Of a stretch of DNA of 49,007 nt, positions 18,004-27,826 are shown piece after piece (the first letter of the stretch is position 1; each line of letters begins with the position of its first letter). The position numbers and the translations under genes were made by a program. The notes under the pieces were generated by a model. The model did not search any database and was not told where the DNA came from. It saw nothing but the letters and a program-made list of their open reading frames with translations. Source of the DNA: Betaproteobacteria bacterium (lineage in GTDB: Bacteria > Pseudomonadota > Gammaproteobacteria > Burkholderiales > Ga0077523); assembly GCA_025350245.1 (NCBI GenBank), contig JANXYG010000028.1, positions 1-49,007 of the forward strand, read 5' to 3'.

Positions 18004-18776
18004 GTTCGACCGATCTGCCCGCGCTGTTTTCCCTGGCGGGGCGAACCGCCGCAATCACCGGCGGCAATTCGGGTATCGGCCACTGCATCGCCCTTGCCCT
18101 GTCCGAGGCGGGTGCCAACGTGGTGTTGATGGCGCGCGATCGCGCCCGCCTCGAAACCGTCGCGCGCGACATCGAGACGCGCGGCGGCGCGGCGGCATGG
18201 TTCGATTGCGATCTGTCCGATCGCAGCCGCCTGGCGGACATCGCGGTCCGCGCCGCGAAAGGGTTCGGCCCGCCCGACATCCTGGTCAATGCCGCCGGCA
18301 TCAACCTGCGCCCACCGCTCGAGCGACTGACCGAACGCGAGTGGGACGCCACCATGACGCTCAATCTCGATGCGCCTTTCGTGCTCTCGCAGGCGCTGGC
18401 GCCGGCCATGGCAGCGCGCGGATGGGGCCGGATCATCAATATCGCCTCGCTGCAATCGGTACGCGCGTTCGGCAACAGTGGCGCCTACGGCGTTTCGAAA
18501 GCGGGGGTGGCGCAACTCACCCGGGTGCTGGCCGAAGGCTGGTCGCGCCATGGCATCAACGTCAATGCGATCGCCCCGGGTTTCTTTCCGACGCCGCTCA
18601 CGAAACCGGTGTTCGACGACCCCGAACGGGCGCGGGCGATGGCGGCGCGCACGATGATCGGGCGCAACGGCGAACTCGACGACCTGCGCGGTACCGCAGT
18701 GTTTCTGGCCTCGCGCGCATCCGATTACATCACCGGGCAGGTGTTATTCGTCGATGGCGGCTTCTCCGCCGGTTGA
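18000..18776 (+). CDS. SDR-family oxidoreductase
   Basis: A 258-residue classical short-chain dehydrogenase. Residues 14-25 carry the TGGNSGIG cofactor loop, with [11 protein letters not shown], the catalytic Ser in NIASLQSV, the YGVSK active-site motif (Tyr and Lys) and [15 protein letters not shown]. The C-terminal [13 protein letters not shown] is typical. The substrate is unknown; gluconate 5-dehydrogenase-like sugar or polyol SDRs look closest. Start and stop overlap with argH (ATGA) suggests co-translation, although the reactions are unrelated. The Liv transporter begins 118 bp downstream with its own likely promoter. Confidence 0.93.
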   Translation: MSSTDLPALFSLAGRTAAITGGNSGIGHCIALALSEAGANVVLMARDRARLETVARDIETRGGAAAWFDCDLSDRSRLADIAVRAAKGFGPPDILVNAAGINLRPPLERLTEREWDATMTLNLDAPFVLSQALAPAMAARGWGRIINIASLQSVRAFGNSGAYGVSKAGVAQLTRVLAEGWSRHGINVNAIAPGFFPTPLTKPVFDDPERARAMAARTMIGRNGELDDLRGTAVFLASRASDYITGQVLFVDGGFSAG

Positions 18777-18807
18777 GCCCCGGCGGGCGCGGAAGCGCTT
18801 GCCCGGG

Positions 18808-18836
18808 TTGTCCGACGGGAGGCAAGCTGCTAGATT
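18808..18836 (+). promoter_or_regulatory. Putative sigma-70-type promoter before livK
   Basis: TTGTCC (18808-18813), a 17-bp spacer and TAGATT (18831-18836) lie about 60 bp before the substrate-binding-protein start. Match to the sigma-70 consensus is fair (four of six bases in each box) and spacing is optimal. Assigned by eye only. Confidence 0.4.
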
Positions 18837-18894
18837 CAATCGGCGAGCCGGCATCTGCCACAGACCGGCACCACCACCTTTGGGGAGAATCCAG

Positions 18895-20250
18895 ATGAGC
18901 CGCATCACACATGCCGCAGTCGCGGCCTTGGCCACTGTCGTCGTTTCAGTGCTGGCGCCCGCCCCCGCCCAGGCGGTGCAGAAAACCACCTTCCGGATCG
19001 GATTCGTCACCTTCCTGTCCGGGCCGGCAGCCGGCCCGTTCGGTGTCCCCGCCAAGCTCGCCGCCGAAGCGATCGTCGAATCGCTCAATGCCGGCAAGGG
19101 GCCGGCGCCCTACCAGGTCAAGGGCATCGGCAGCCTGCCGATCGAACTGGTGGTGGTCGACGAGGCCGGCGGCGGCACCAAGCAGGTCAGCGAGTTCCGG
19201 TCGCTGGTCGAGCGCCAGAACGTCGACGCGGTGATCGGCTATATCGGCAGCGGCGACTGCCTGGCGATCGCGCCCGTGGCCGAGGAACTGAAGATGCTCA
19301 CGGTACTGGTCGATTGCGGCACGCCGCGCGTGTTCGAGGAGGCGAGCTACAAGTACGTGTTCCGCACCCGGGCGCACGCCACGATGGATGCCGTGGCGGC
19401 CACGCTCTACCTGCTCGACAACCGGCCCGCGGTCAAGCGTATCACCGGCATCAACCAGAACTACGCCTATGGGCAAGACTCGTGGAACGACTTCGAAGCC
19501 ACGATCAAGACCATTCGGCCGGACGCCGAGATCATCAGCTCCCAGATGCCGAAGTTCGGGGCGGGTCAATACGGCGCCGAGATCTCCGCGCTGCTGTCGG
19601 CCAACCCCGACGTGATCCATTCCAGCCTCTGGGGCGGCGACCTGGAGGCGTTCATGCTACAGGCGCAGCCGCGTGACCTGTTCAAGCGTGCGCAGTTGAT
19701 CCTGGTGGCCGGCGAACCCTACCTGCATCGCCTGCCCGGCAAGATCCCGGACGGCACCATCATCGGTGCCCGCGGCGCCAACGGCGCCTTCGCGCCCGAT
19801 TCCCCGATCAAACGTTGGCTAACCGAGTTGTACAAGGGCAAGTCGGGCGGCCTCGATCCCAACTATCCGGCCTACAGCGTCGCCAACGCCTTCCTCGGAC
19901 TCAAGACCGCCTTCGAGAAGGCGCAGCGCACCAAGATCGGCTCCGCCATCCCGATGGGCGCGGCGAAGAACGTGAAGGAAGAGATGGAAAAGGCATACGC
20001 CCCGGCAAACACCGAAGAGGCCATCGCATCGTTCGAGAACCTGGTCTTTGACGGCCCGGCCGGCAAGGTCCGCATGGCACTGGGCAAGGGGCACCAAGCC
20101 GTCCAGGGAACCGCCTACGGCACCACGCGGCTCGAGAATGGCGTGATCAAGCTCGGCAACATCAAGTACTACGACGCCGACCGGGTCACGCCGCCTGAGG
20201 GTGTCAGTTCTCTCGACTGGATCAAATCAGGATTCCGCAAAACCAAGTAG
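18895..20250 (+). CDS. livK: Branched-chain amino acid-type ABC transporter, substrate-binding protein
   Basis: A 451-residue periplasmic binding protein (Peripla_BP_6, type I fold). A signal peptide covers about residues 1-27 (LAPAPAQA-V). The first strand TTFRIGFVTFLSGPAAGPFG and the hinge-region segment DAVIGYIGSGDCLAIAPVA are typical. It is longer than E. coli LivK/LivJ (about 370), and this subgroup is known to bind ligands other than leucine, such as amides, urea or aromatic acids. The ATG at 18895 has GGGGAG at proper distance. It heads a complete five-gene transporter; the real substrate is undetermined. Confidence 0.92.
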   Translation: MSRITHAAVAALATVVVSVLAPAPAQAVQKTTFRIGFVTFLSGPAAGPFGVPAKLAAEAIVESLNAGKGPAPYQVKGIGSLPIELVVVDEAGGGTKQVSEFRSLVERQNVDAVIGYIGSGDCLAIAPVAEELKMLTVLVDCGTPRVFEEASYKYVFRTRAHATMDAVAATLYLLDNRPAVKRITGINQNYAYGQDSWNDFEATIKTIRPDAEIISSQMPKFGAGQYGAEISALLSANPDVIHSSLWGGDLEAFMLQAQPRDLFKRAQLILVAGEPYLHRLPGKIPDGTIIGARGANGAFAPDSPIKRWLTELYKGKSGGLDPNYPAYSVANAFLGLKTAFEKAQRTKIGSAIPMGAAKNVKEEMEKAYAPANTEEAIASFENLVFDGPAGKVRMALGKGHQAVQGTAYGTTRLENGVIKLGNIKYYDADRVTPPEGVSSLDWIKSGFRKTK

Positions 20251-20296
20251 ACCATTGGCGCGCTCCCCGGCGCGCCTGCTGCACTGACATCCTGCC

Positions 20297-21193
20297 ATGA
20301 ACCAACTGCTCGTCGTCGTCTTCGATGCGCTGACCTATTCGGCATGGCTGTTCATCATCGCGGTCGGGCTCACGCTCATCTACGGGGTGATGAAGATCCT
20401 CAATATCGCGCACGGCAGCCTGTATGCGCTCGGCGCCTTTTCCGCCGTGTCGCTCAGCAGCTGGTGGCTCGCGCACGGCTACCCCCCCATGGGGACCTAC
20501 GCGATGCTCGCGCTGGCGGCCCTGCTCGTGGGTCTCATCGCCGGCCCGCTGATCGAACGCGGACTGCTGCAGTTCCTGTACGAGAAGGACGAAGTGGTGC
20601 TGGTGCTGGTCACCTATGCGCTGTTCCTGATTCTCGAAGACCTGATGAAGCTCGTCTGGGGCGTCGATCCGCTGCTGCTGTATGAACCTTACCAGTTGCT
20701 CGGCAGCATCGAGATCGGCGGCATCGGCTACCAGAGTTTCGATCTGGTGCTGATCGCGGTCGCCGTGCTCGTGGGTATCGGGCTCGCCTGGGTCCTGAAC
20801 CGCACCCGATCCGGAAAGCTGTTGAAGGCGGTGATCCACGACCGCGAAATGAGCGCGGCGCTCGGGATCAACGTCAAGTTCACGTACTTTCTCACGTTCA
20901 CCGTCGGCGCCATCCTAGCCGCGGTCGGCGGCGCCCTCACTGCGCCCAAGATCTCGGTGGTCACCGGCATCGGCGCCGAGGTCATCGTTCTCGCCTTCGC
21001 GGTCGTGGTGATCGGTGGCCTGGGCAGTATGGGCGGGGCGGCGCTCGGCGCGATCATTGTCGGCCTGGTCCGCACGATCGCCGTGCACTATCTGCCCGAG
21101 GTCGAGGTGTTCAGCATCTATTTCGTCATGGCGGTGGTCCTGATCGTGCGTCCCAAGGGTCTGTTCAGCGGCGCCGAGGTGCGCAGGATATGA
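20297..21193 (+). CDS. livH: Branched-chain amino acid-type ABC transporter permease LivH
   Basis: A 298-residue inner-membrane permease with about eight transmembrane helices. Family signatures are GLTLIYGVMKILNIAHGSLYALGAF near residues 22-47 and GGLGSMGGAALGAIIVGLVRT at about 235-255. AALGINVKFTYFLTF lies in the cytoplasmic loop that contacts the ATPases. It lies 46 bp after the binding-protein gene and overlaps livM by four bases (ATGA). It forms the translocation channel with LivM. Confidence 0.95.
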   Translation: MNQLLVVVFDALTYSAWLFIIAVGLTLIYGVMKILNIAHGSLYALGAFSAVSLSSWWLAHGYPPMGTYAMLALAALLVGLIAGPLIERGLLQFLYEKDEVVLVLVTYALFLILEDLMKLVWGVDPLLLYEPYQLLGSIEIGGIGYQSFDLVLIAVAVLVGIGLAWVLNRTRSGKLLKAVIHDREMSAALGINVKFTYFLTFTVGAILAAVGGALTAPKISVVTGIGAEVIVLAFAVVVIGGLGSMGGAALGAIIVGLVRTIAVHYLPEVEVFSIYFVMAVVLIVRPKGLFSGAEVRRI

Positions 21194-22125
21194 AGCTCGA
21201 CCGGACTTCCGTTGCCCTGCTGGCGGTGGGCGCGGTGCTGATCGCGGTTGGCCCGGTGCTGCCGAAATGGGGCGTGTCCCTGCTCAACGTGTCGCTCTGC
21301 TACGGCATCGTGGTGCTCGGGATGATGCTGATGATGCGTACCGGTCTGGTGTCTTTCGGGCACGGCCTCTACTACTGCATCGGTGCCTATGCCGGCGGCC
21401 TGCTCGACCACTACTTGAAGCTGCCCGACATGCTGCTGATGGTGGCGGGAGGGGCATTGTCGGCCGCGGTGGTGGCCACCATCCTCGGCTTCCTGCTCGC
21501 GAAGTACCGCGACATTTTCTTCGCCATGCTGTCGCTCGCCTTTTCGATGATCCTCTACGGGCTCCTCACCAAGAGCGCGAGCCTGGGCTCCACCGACGGC
21601 TTCAACGTCGCGGCGAAATCGATCGCCGGTGTCGCGGTGAATGGCGAGGGCCGCCAGTTCGCGGCCTACGCCCTCACCGTCGCACTGGCCGCGGTGTGCG
21701 CTCTCCTGCTCAATCTTTACCTGCGCTCACACCGCGGGCGCCTCGCCGAAGCCATTCGTGACAACGAGCTCCGGGTCGAATATATGGGGGCGTCGGTACG
21801 CAACATCGTGCACCTGCATTACATCATGGCGGCGACGTTCGCCGGCATCGGTGGCGCGATGATGTCGATCAACATCGGTCATATCGACCCGGAAATGACC
21901 TACTGGCCGCAATCGGGTGAATTCGTGTTCATCGGCATCCTCTCCGGCACCGGCAGCGTGTTCGCGCCGATGCTGGGGGCGCTGCTGTTCGAGACCATCC
22001 GCAGCTTCGCCTACGAATATTCACCGAACACCTGGCAGATGGTGCTGGGCATCACCATGCTGATCGTGATCGTGTTCCTTCCCGGCGGACTGTGGTCGCT
22101 GTTCCGGCAGAGGCGGGCGCCATGA
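21190..22125 (+). CDS. livM: Branched-chain amino acid-type ABC transporter permease LivM
   Basis: A 311-residue permease, second half of the transporter channel. Hydrophobic segments run through the whole length. Family motifs are RTGLVSFGHGLYYCIGAYAGG, AIRDNELRVEYMGASV in the coupling loop and GTGSVFAPMLGALLFE. Start overlaps the livH stop. It lies about 100 bp before the livG start used here; that gap contains GC-rich sequence without another gene. Confidence 0.95.
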   Translation: MKLDRTSVALLAVGAVLIAVGPVLPKWGVSLLNVSLCYGIVVLGMMLMMRTGLVSFGHGLYYCIGAYAGGLLDHYLKLPDMLLMVAGGALSAAVVATILGFLLAKYRDIFFAMLSLAFSMILYGLLTKSASLGSTDGFNVAAKSIAGVAVNGEGRQFAAYALTVALAAVCALLLNLYLRSHRGRLAEAIRDNELRVEYMGASVRNIVHLHYIMAATFAGIGGAMMSINIGHIDPEMTYWPQSGEFVFIGILSGTGSVFAPMLGALLFETIRSFAYEYSPNTWQMVLGITMLIVIVFLPGGLWSLFRQRRAP

Positions 22126-22228
22126 GACACCCGGCGAGGGGCCCCTCCGGGGATCGACGGTCAGTCGATTGGTGCCGGCCGCCGACACGGGGGCGTCGGA
22201 ATCTCCTGGCGGCAGGGGAGGCGGCAAC

Positions 22229-22981
22229 GTGACAGCTATCCTGGTCGCCGCGGGGCTGAACAAGAGCTTCGGTGCCGTCACCGCCGCCAATGACATCAAT
22301 ATCGCGGTCGAGCGTGATTCGGTCGTCGGTCTGATCGGGTCCAACGGCGCCGGCAAGACGACCTTCATCAACATGGTCACCGGCTACCTCAAACCGACCA
22401 CCGGCACCATCAGTTTTGAAGGCCGCGACATCACCGCGCTGGCGCCGCGCCAGATCACCCGCCTCGGCATCTGCCGCTCGTTCCAGATTCCGCAATTGTT
22501 CAACAGCATGAGCGTCGCCGAAAACCTGCTGGTCGGTGTCGGCATCATGGCCTCTGCAGGCAGCGACTGGATCGCGGCCGGTCGCCAGACGGGAAACCCG
22601 GGCGAGGCAGTCGACGCGATCCTCGATCAGTTCAACCTCGGTGGCTATCGAGACCGTCAGGCGGGCCTGCTCCCCGAGGGCACCCGCAAATTGCTGGACA
22701 TCGCGCTGGCAATGGTGGTGCAACCGCGCATCCTGCTGCTCGACGAGCCGACCAGCGGCGTGTCCGCCGACGAGAAGTTCGAACTCATGGACATGGTCAT
22801 GAAGGCAGTGCGCGAAACCGGCGTCACCGTGCTGTTCGTCGAGCACGACATGGAGATCGTAGAACGCTACACCGATCGGGTGCTCGCGTTCTACGAGGGC
22901 CGGATCATCGCCGACGGTGCGCCCGCCACGGTCCTCGACGCCGCCGAGGTCAGGCGCTACATCATCGGCGAACAACGCTGA
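22229..22981 (+). CDS. livG: Branched-chain amino acid-type ABC transporter ATPase LivG
   Basis: A 250-residue ABC ATPase. Walker A is GSNGAGKTT, the LivG-type insertion region follows (GICRSFQIPQLFNSMSVAENLL), and Walker B is ILLLDEPTSGVS. The signature region LLPEGTRKLLDIALAM deviates from LSGGQ, with LPEGTRK in its place, as is common in LivG-like proteins. I use the GTG at 22229 because GGGGAGG stands at the right distance and the homology starts there; an upstream frame would add 20 unrelated residues. Confidence 0.93.
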   Translation: MTAILVAAGLNKSFGAVTAANDINIAVERDSVVGLIGSNGAGKTTFINMVTGYLKPTTGTISFEGRDITALAPRQITRLGICRSFQIPQLFNSMSVAENLLVGVGIMASAGSDWIAAGRQTGNPGEAVDAILDQFNLGGYRDRQAGLLPEGTRKLLDIALAMVVQPRILLLDEPTSGVSADEKFELMDMVMKAVRETGVTVLFVEHDMEIVERYTDRVLAFYEGRIIADGAPATVLDAAEVRRYIIGEQR

Positions 22982-22983
22982 CC

Positions 22984-23631
22984 ATGCTCGACATCGAACA
23001 ACTCGACGTATCCATCGGCTCGGTCAACGTGCTGCGCGGGGTCGACATGCAGGTCGGTGATGGCCAGTTCGTCGGCCTGATCGGCCGCAACGGCGCCGGC
23101 AAGACCACCCTGATGCGCGCCATCATGGGCATCCTGCCGCCGCGCGCCGGGCGCCTCAGCTACCTCGGCAAACCACTCGCCGGCGTGCCTTCGCATCGGC
23201 GGGCGCGCGACGGCATCGGCTACATGCCCGAGGATCGCCGTCTGGTGCCGGCGTTGACCGTCGAGGAAAACGTCCTGATCCCGGCCTGGGCGGGCCGGCG
23301 ACCCGACGCGCAGCAGCGGCTGCGACAGATCTACACGATGATTCCCGAGGTCGAAGGCTTCGCCACGCGCCGTGGCCTGCAACTGTCGGGGGGGCAGCAG
23401 AAGCTCGTTGCGCTCGCCCGTGCGCTCATGTCGGGAACGCGCCTGCTGTTGCTGGACGAACCGTTCGAGGGGGTCGCGCCGGTGCTCGCCCGACGCCTGT
23501 CCGAGGTCATCGCCGGGTTGCGCGCGGAGGGGTTGTCGATCATCCTCACCGAGTCTGACCTGTCCCACTCGAAAGACCTGCTGGACCGGATTTACACGAT
23601 CGATCGTGGCACCGTGACCGCCGCTTCGTAG
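22984..23631 (+). CDS. livF: Branched-chain amino acid-type ABC transporter ATPase LivF
   Basis: A 215-residue ABC ATPase, slightly shorter than usual LivF (about 235). Walker A is GRNGAGKTTLMRA, the Q-loop region contains GIGYMPEDRRLVPALTVEENV, the signature is LSGGQQKLVALARAL, and Walker B is LLLLDEPFEGVAP. The C-terminal tail is trimmed to IDRGTVTAAS. It starts two bases after the livG stop and pairs with LivG as the heterodimeric motor. Confidence 0.94.
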   Translation: MLDIEQLDVSIGSVNVLRGVDMQVGDGQFVGLIGRNGAGKTTLMRAIMGILPPRAGRLSYLGKPLAGVPSHRRARDGIGYMPEDRRLVPALTVEENVLIPAWAGRRPDAQQRLRQIYTMIPEVEGFATRRGLQLSGGQQKLVALARALMSGTRLLLLDEPFEGVAPVLARRLSEVIAGLRAEGLSIILTESDLSHSKDLLDRIYTIDRGTVTAAS

Positions 23632-23676
23632 GCGGAGTTCCATTACAGGCGCGGTTTTTGCAGTTCGTTGCAAGCC

Positions 23677-26600
23677 ATGAAAACCGCCTCTCCCCCTTCC
23701 TCCGCCCGTCCGCCCTGGCGATTCGCGGTTGTTCTGGCGACCCTGGCGGTCGTCAGCGCGCTGACCGTCGCGGCATACGGGGTGTACGCCTGGCACCGCG
23801 TGCAGGAAGAAGCGGCTGACCGACTGGCCGGCCTGGCGCGCCTGGGCGCCGAATCCTCGCGCCTGTTCTACGACAACATCGACGGATCACTGGCGGTCCT
23901 GGCCAGACGTATCTCCGAAGACGGTGCCGCTGGCTCCCCCGCGAAAACCCAGGCCCTGCTCGAGCGCTACAACGTGCGGTCCGGACCTTTGCAGGCGATG
24001 CAACTGATCACGCCCGATGGCCGGGTGGTGGCGGATTCGATCCAGCCCCGGATTGCCAACTGGAATCCGGCTGCCGACCCGACCGCCATCCACGGCCCGG
24101 CATCGGATCTCGAGATCGGTCGTCCACTGCCGGGTGACCTGGACGAACCGAAACTGATTCCGGTTCGCTATCCGGTGCGCAACTCCAGGGGGCGGTTGCT
24201 GTTCACGCTCGCCGCGCTGGTCTCGACCGCAGAGCAGACGCGGATTCTGTCCGAACTGCAAATGCACGGCACCGGCACTATCGGCGTGGTTCGCGACGAC
24301 GGTGTCGTGCAGGACCAGTGGCGGGCCGGCTACAACCAGGGTGCGTGGTTCCCGAACCCGGTGGACGGTGTGCTCGCCGCCACCCTGAAAGCCGATTCGG
24401 ACCAGAGCCATGGCCGGATCCCGCACGTCGAGGCCGACAGCACCGAGCGTCGTTTGATGGCGTTCCACCGCATCCCCGGATATCCCCTGGCGCTGGTGCT
24501 CGCGATGCCTTCCCGCGCCATCTGGACCCTGTGGCTGGCGCGGGTACAGGTTCCCGTCTTCCTGCTGCTGTGCATGGCAATGGCAGGGGTCATCATCGGC
24601 CGCCGTGCCACCGCGCAGCAGTCGCTATGGTCGCGCGAGGTCGACCAGCGCCAGTCACGCCTGGAGTTGCTGCACCGGATGGCGACCCTGGTCAACGCCG
24701 GGTTACCCGTGACCGATGTCATCGAACGCACGGTCGCATCGTTGTCGAGCCGTTATCCTGCGCTGCGCATCACCTATTCGACACTGGACGAACGCGGACG
24801 GTTGGTGGTGATCGAGTCGATGTCCGCGCCCGGACTGCCGGACGCGACCGGATATGAGATCGACTATGCCAAGACGCCCGAATACCTCGCCGTGCTGCGA
24901 TCCGGTGGCCCCGGCCTGATCGAGAACTGGCGCACCGATCCGCGTATCCAGGCGCTGCAGCTGCCCGACCTGTGCCTGGCCGCTGCCTGTCTGGACATGC
25001 CGCTGGCGCATCCCGGGGCCCTGATCGGCCTGCTGTCGCTCGACTCGGCCCAGCCCGGAGTGTGGGGTGCCGACGAGGTCGACACCCTGCGCGAGGTCGC
25101 GAGCCAACTCGCGCTCGCCCTGCGTGAAGCCCAGGCGCAGCAGGCCCGCGTGATCGCCGTCGAGCAGTTGAGCGATCGCGAGAGCACCTTTCGCCGGCTC
25201 GCGGAGATCTCGTCCGACTGGTTCTGGGAACAAGACACCGAGGCCCGCTTCCGTCTGCGCGCCGACGCCTTCTGGCTGACCCCCGGTCCGTTCGGCAGCG
25301 AATCGAGCTTCATCGGCACGCCGGTGTGGGATTTGCCGGACACCCGCTTCGACGCAGGCAGGCTGGCCGCCCATCGGAACGCACTCAGCCGCCGCGAAGC
25401 GTTCCGCGATTTCGAGTTCGAACAGATCGCCGCCGACGGCAGCCCGCGGCATCTGTCGCTCAGCGGCATCCCGGTGTTCGATCCCGACGGCACCTTCGTC
25501 GGCTACCAGGGCGTCGGCCGCGACGTCACGGGGCAGAATCTCGCGGCGCTCAAGCTGCGCGAGAGCGAAGCAACCTTCGCCGCGGTCTTCAACAGTTCAC
25601 GGGATGCGCTTTTCGTCGGCAACATCCGCGACGGGTCGGTCAGCGATTGCAATCCGCGCGCGGTCGAACTGTTCGCGGCCCAGTCGAAGCAGTCGCTGCT
25701 GCGGCGACCGGGCCATTCGCTGCTGCGCCACCCACTGTCGCGCTCGGTGCTGGCCGATCGGCTGCAGCGCATGGGCGGCGGCGAGATCCTCCAGGAAGAC
25801 CTGCCCTTCCGCTCGCGCGCTGGGCGCGTGTTCTGGGGCGAGATGGTGGCGGTCGAACTGCAACTGCCGGGCCCTCCCAACTACCTGGTCCGCGTGGCCG
25901 ACATCAGCGAGCGCAAGGAAGCCGAGACCCGCCTGCGCGCGAGTGAACAACGGTTCCGTGACCTGACCGAGTTGTCTTCCGACTGGTTCTGGGAGATGGA
26001 TGAAGAGCTTCGTTTCACCGAGATCTCGGCCTCGGCGCTCCACGGCTTCACGCAGGGGCGCGAGAGCCCCATCGGCAAGCGCCGCTGGGAGCTGCCCTAC
26101 ATCCTCGATCAGCAGGACCCGAAATGGGAGCTGCACCGTCGCACGCTCGCGGCGCACAAGCCGTTCCGCGATTTCGTCTACCGCTACCACTCGATGCAGG
26201 GCATGCGCTGGTCATCCATCAGCGGCCGCCCGCTGTTCGACGACAATGGCACGTTCGCCGGCTATCGCGGCATCGGCACCGACATCACCGAGCGCAAGAT
26301 GAGCGAGGACCGTATCCGCTATCTGGCGCAGCACGACGAGCTCACCGGATTGCCGAACCGGACCGCGTTCCAGCAGTCGGTGTCGCACGCGATCGAGCAG
26401 TCGCGACGCTACGACCGGAAGATCGCCGTGTTCTTCGTCGACCTCGACCGTTTCAAGAACATCAACGATACGCTCGGGCACGACGCCGGCGACACCGTGC
26501 TCAAGGAAGTGGCGCTGCGGCTGCGCGGGTGCCTGCGCGCGGGCGACGTGGTCGCGCGCCAGGGTGGCGACGAGTTCGTGGTCCTGGTCGAGGAGTACGT

Positions 26601-27621
26601 CACCGAAACCGACCTCACCGGTATCGCCCGCAAGATGATGGAGGCCTTTGCCCAGCCGTTCTTCCTCGGCGGCCAGGAGTTCCTGCTGACCGCGAGCGTG
26701 GGCATCGGCACCTTCCCGCTCGATGGCAACGATATCCAGAGCCTGCTCAAGGCCGCGGACATCGCGATGTATCGGGCCAAGGAGTCGGGCAAGAACAATT
26801 TCCAGTTCTATGCGCCGCAGATGAACGTGCATACGTTCGAGCGCCTGGCGCTGCAGGCTTCGCTGAAGCGGGCGCTGGAGCGCAACGAACTGCGCCTGTT
26901 CTATCAGCCCAAGCTCGAGCTGACGACGCGCCGCATCACCGGCATGGAGGCACTGCTGCGCTGGGACCACCCGGAGATGGGCCTGGTGCCGTCGATGCAG
27001 TTCATCCCGATTGCCGAAGAAACCGGCCTCATCACCCCGATCGGAACCTGGGTCATGCGCGAGGCCTGCCGCCAAGCCAAGGCCTGGGAGCGTGCCGGGC
27101 TGCGCGATCTCAAGGTGGCCGTCAACCTGTCGGGACGCCAGTTCCTCCAGGATTCGCTGCTGGAGGAGGTGGTGTCAGCGCTCGATGACGCCGGGCTCGA
27201 CGCTCGCTACCTGGAGCTGGAGATCACCGAAAGCACCGTGATGCAGAAACCGGAGCTGGCGGCCGGCCTGCTCGGCGCGCTCGACGAACTGGGCGTGTCG
27301 ATCGCGATCGACGACTTCGGCACCGGCTATTCGTCGCTCGCCCATCTCCAGCGCTTTCCGGTCGACGTGCTCAAGATCGATCGCTCCTTCATCAAAAATC
27401 TACCCGACGACCCGGACGACGCCGCGATCACGCGCGCCGTGATTGCGCTGGCCCGCAGCCTCAAGCTCGAAGTCGTGGCCGAAGGCGTCGAGCAGGCGCA
27501 TCAGCTCGAATATCTGGCGGCGCAAGGTTGCGACCAGGCGCAGGGCTTCTTCATCGGCCGGCCGATGCCGGCCACCGAGTTCGAACATTTCATGCGTGAG
27601 ATCGGGCGCTTCGCGGCATAG
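23677..27621 (+). CDS. Membrane PDC/GAF/PAS sensor with GGDEF and EAL domains
   Basis: A 1314-residue cyclic-di-GMP enzyme. The order is: TM helix about 15-38, a periplasmic sensor region to about 280 (dCache/PDC-like), a second TM helix about 285-307, a GAF-like domain about 335-485, three PAS domains (about 505-625, 628-750, 754-875), GGDEF (intact GGDEF at 963-967 with an RAGD I-site five residues before it) and EAL (EAL at 1091-1093, with DDFGTGYSSL and VVAEGVE). Both catalytic motifs look complete, so synthesis and hydrolysis are possible; the PAS/GAF array would select the output. The ATG at 23677 is preferred over an in-frame TTG at 23668. PAS1 and PAS3 share SSDWFWE, suggesting internal duplication. 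Confidence 0.95.
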   Translation: MKTASPPSSARPPWRFAVVLATLAVVSALTVAAYGVYAWHRVQEEAADRLAGLARLGAESSRLFYDNIDGSLAVLARRISEDGAAGSPAKTQALLERYNVRSGPLQAMQLITPDGRVVADSIQPRIANWNPAADPTAIHGPASDLEIGRPLPGDLDEPKLIPVRYPVRNSRGRLLFTLAALVSTAEQTRILSELQMHGTGTIGVVRDDGVVQDQWRAGYNQGAWFPNPVDGVLAATLKADSDQSHGRIPHVEADSTERRLMAFHRIPGYPLALVLAMPSRAIWTLWLARVQVPVFLLLCMAMAGVIIGRRATAQQSLWSREVDQRQSRLELLHRMATLVNAGLPVTDVIERTVASLSSRYPALRITYSTLDERGRLVVIESMSAPGLPDATGYEIDYAKTPEYLAVLRSGGPGLIENWRTDPRIQALQLPDLCLAAACLDMPLAHPGALIGLLSLDSAQPGVWGADEVDTLREVASQLALALREAQAQQARVIAVEQLSDRESTFRRLAEISSDWFWEQDTEARFRLRADAFWLTPGPFGSESSFIGTPVWDLPDTRFDAGRLAAHRNALSRREAFRDFEFEQIAADGSPRHLSLSGIPVFDPDGTFVGYQGVGRDVTGQNLAALKLRESEATFAAVFNSSRDALFVGNIRDGSVSDCNPRAVELFAAQSKQSLLRRPGHSLLRHPLSRSVLADRLQRMGGGEILQEDLPFRSRAGRVFWGEMVAVELQLPGPPNYLVRVADISERKEAETRLRASEQRFRDLTELSSDWFWEMDEELRFTEISASALHGFTQGRESPIGKRRWELPYILDQQDPKWELHRRTLAAHKPFRDFVYRYHSMQGMRWSSISGRPLFDDNGTFAGYRGIGTDITERKMSEDRIRYLAQHDELTGLPNRTAFQQSVSHAIEQSRRYDRKIAVFFVDLDRFKNINDTLGHDAGDTVLKEVALRLRGCLRAGDVVARQGGDEFVVLVEEYVTETDLTGIARKMMEAFAQPFFLGGQEFLLTASVGIGTFPLDGNDIQSLLKAADIAMYRAKESGKNNFQFYAPQMNVHTFERLALQASLKRALERNELRLFYQPKLELTTRRITGMEALLRWDHPEMGLVPSMQFIPIAEETGLITPIGTWVMREACRQAKAWERAGLRDLKVAVNLSGRQFLQDSLLEEVVSALDDAGLDARYLELEITESTVMQKPELAAGLLGALDELGVSIAIDDFGTGYSSLAHLQRFPVDVLKIDRSFIKNLPDDPDDAAITRAVIALARSLKLEVVAEGVEQAHQLEYLAAQGCDQAQGFFIGRPMPATEFEHFMREIGRFAA

Positions 27622-27725
27622 GTACGCCCCCCAGGCTGCGCTGCGCTTCGCCTTCCCCCCACTGGGGGGCGCAACATTCCTCGGGGAACCCTGCGGATGT
27701 TGCCCCTTCGTTTTCCAGACATCCC
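27622..27725 (+). repeat. Dispersed 3'-end element in inverted orientation after the GGDEF/EAL gene
   Basis: Directly after the stop codon the sequence reads CCCCCCAGGCTGCGCTGCGC, then a C-run/G-run hairpin and the eroded GCGGATGTTGCCCCTTCG arm. This is the reverse complement of copies that follow minus-strand genes, so its polarity relative to the upstream gene is the same. Confidence 0.8.
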
Positions 27726-27826
27726 TCTCCGGTTACCACCCGGCGCCGCTTCACCTACCCGGCGCGCTGTGCTGTCGCGGACCGCATGTACACTCTGCGG
27801 CACGCTCTCTGTCCAAGGATCTAGCC

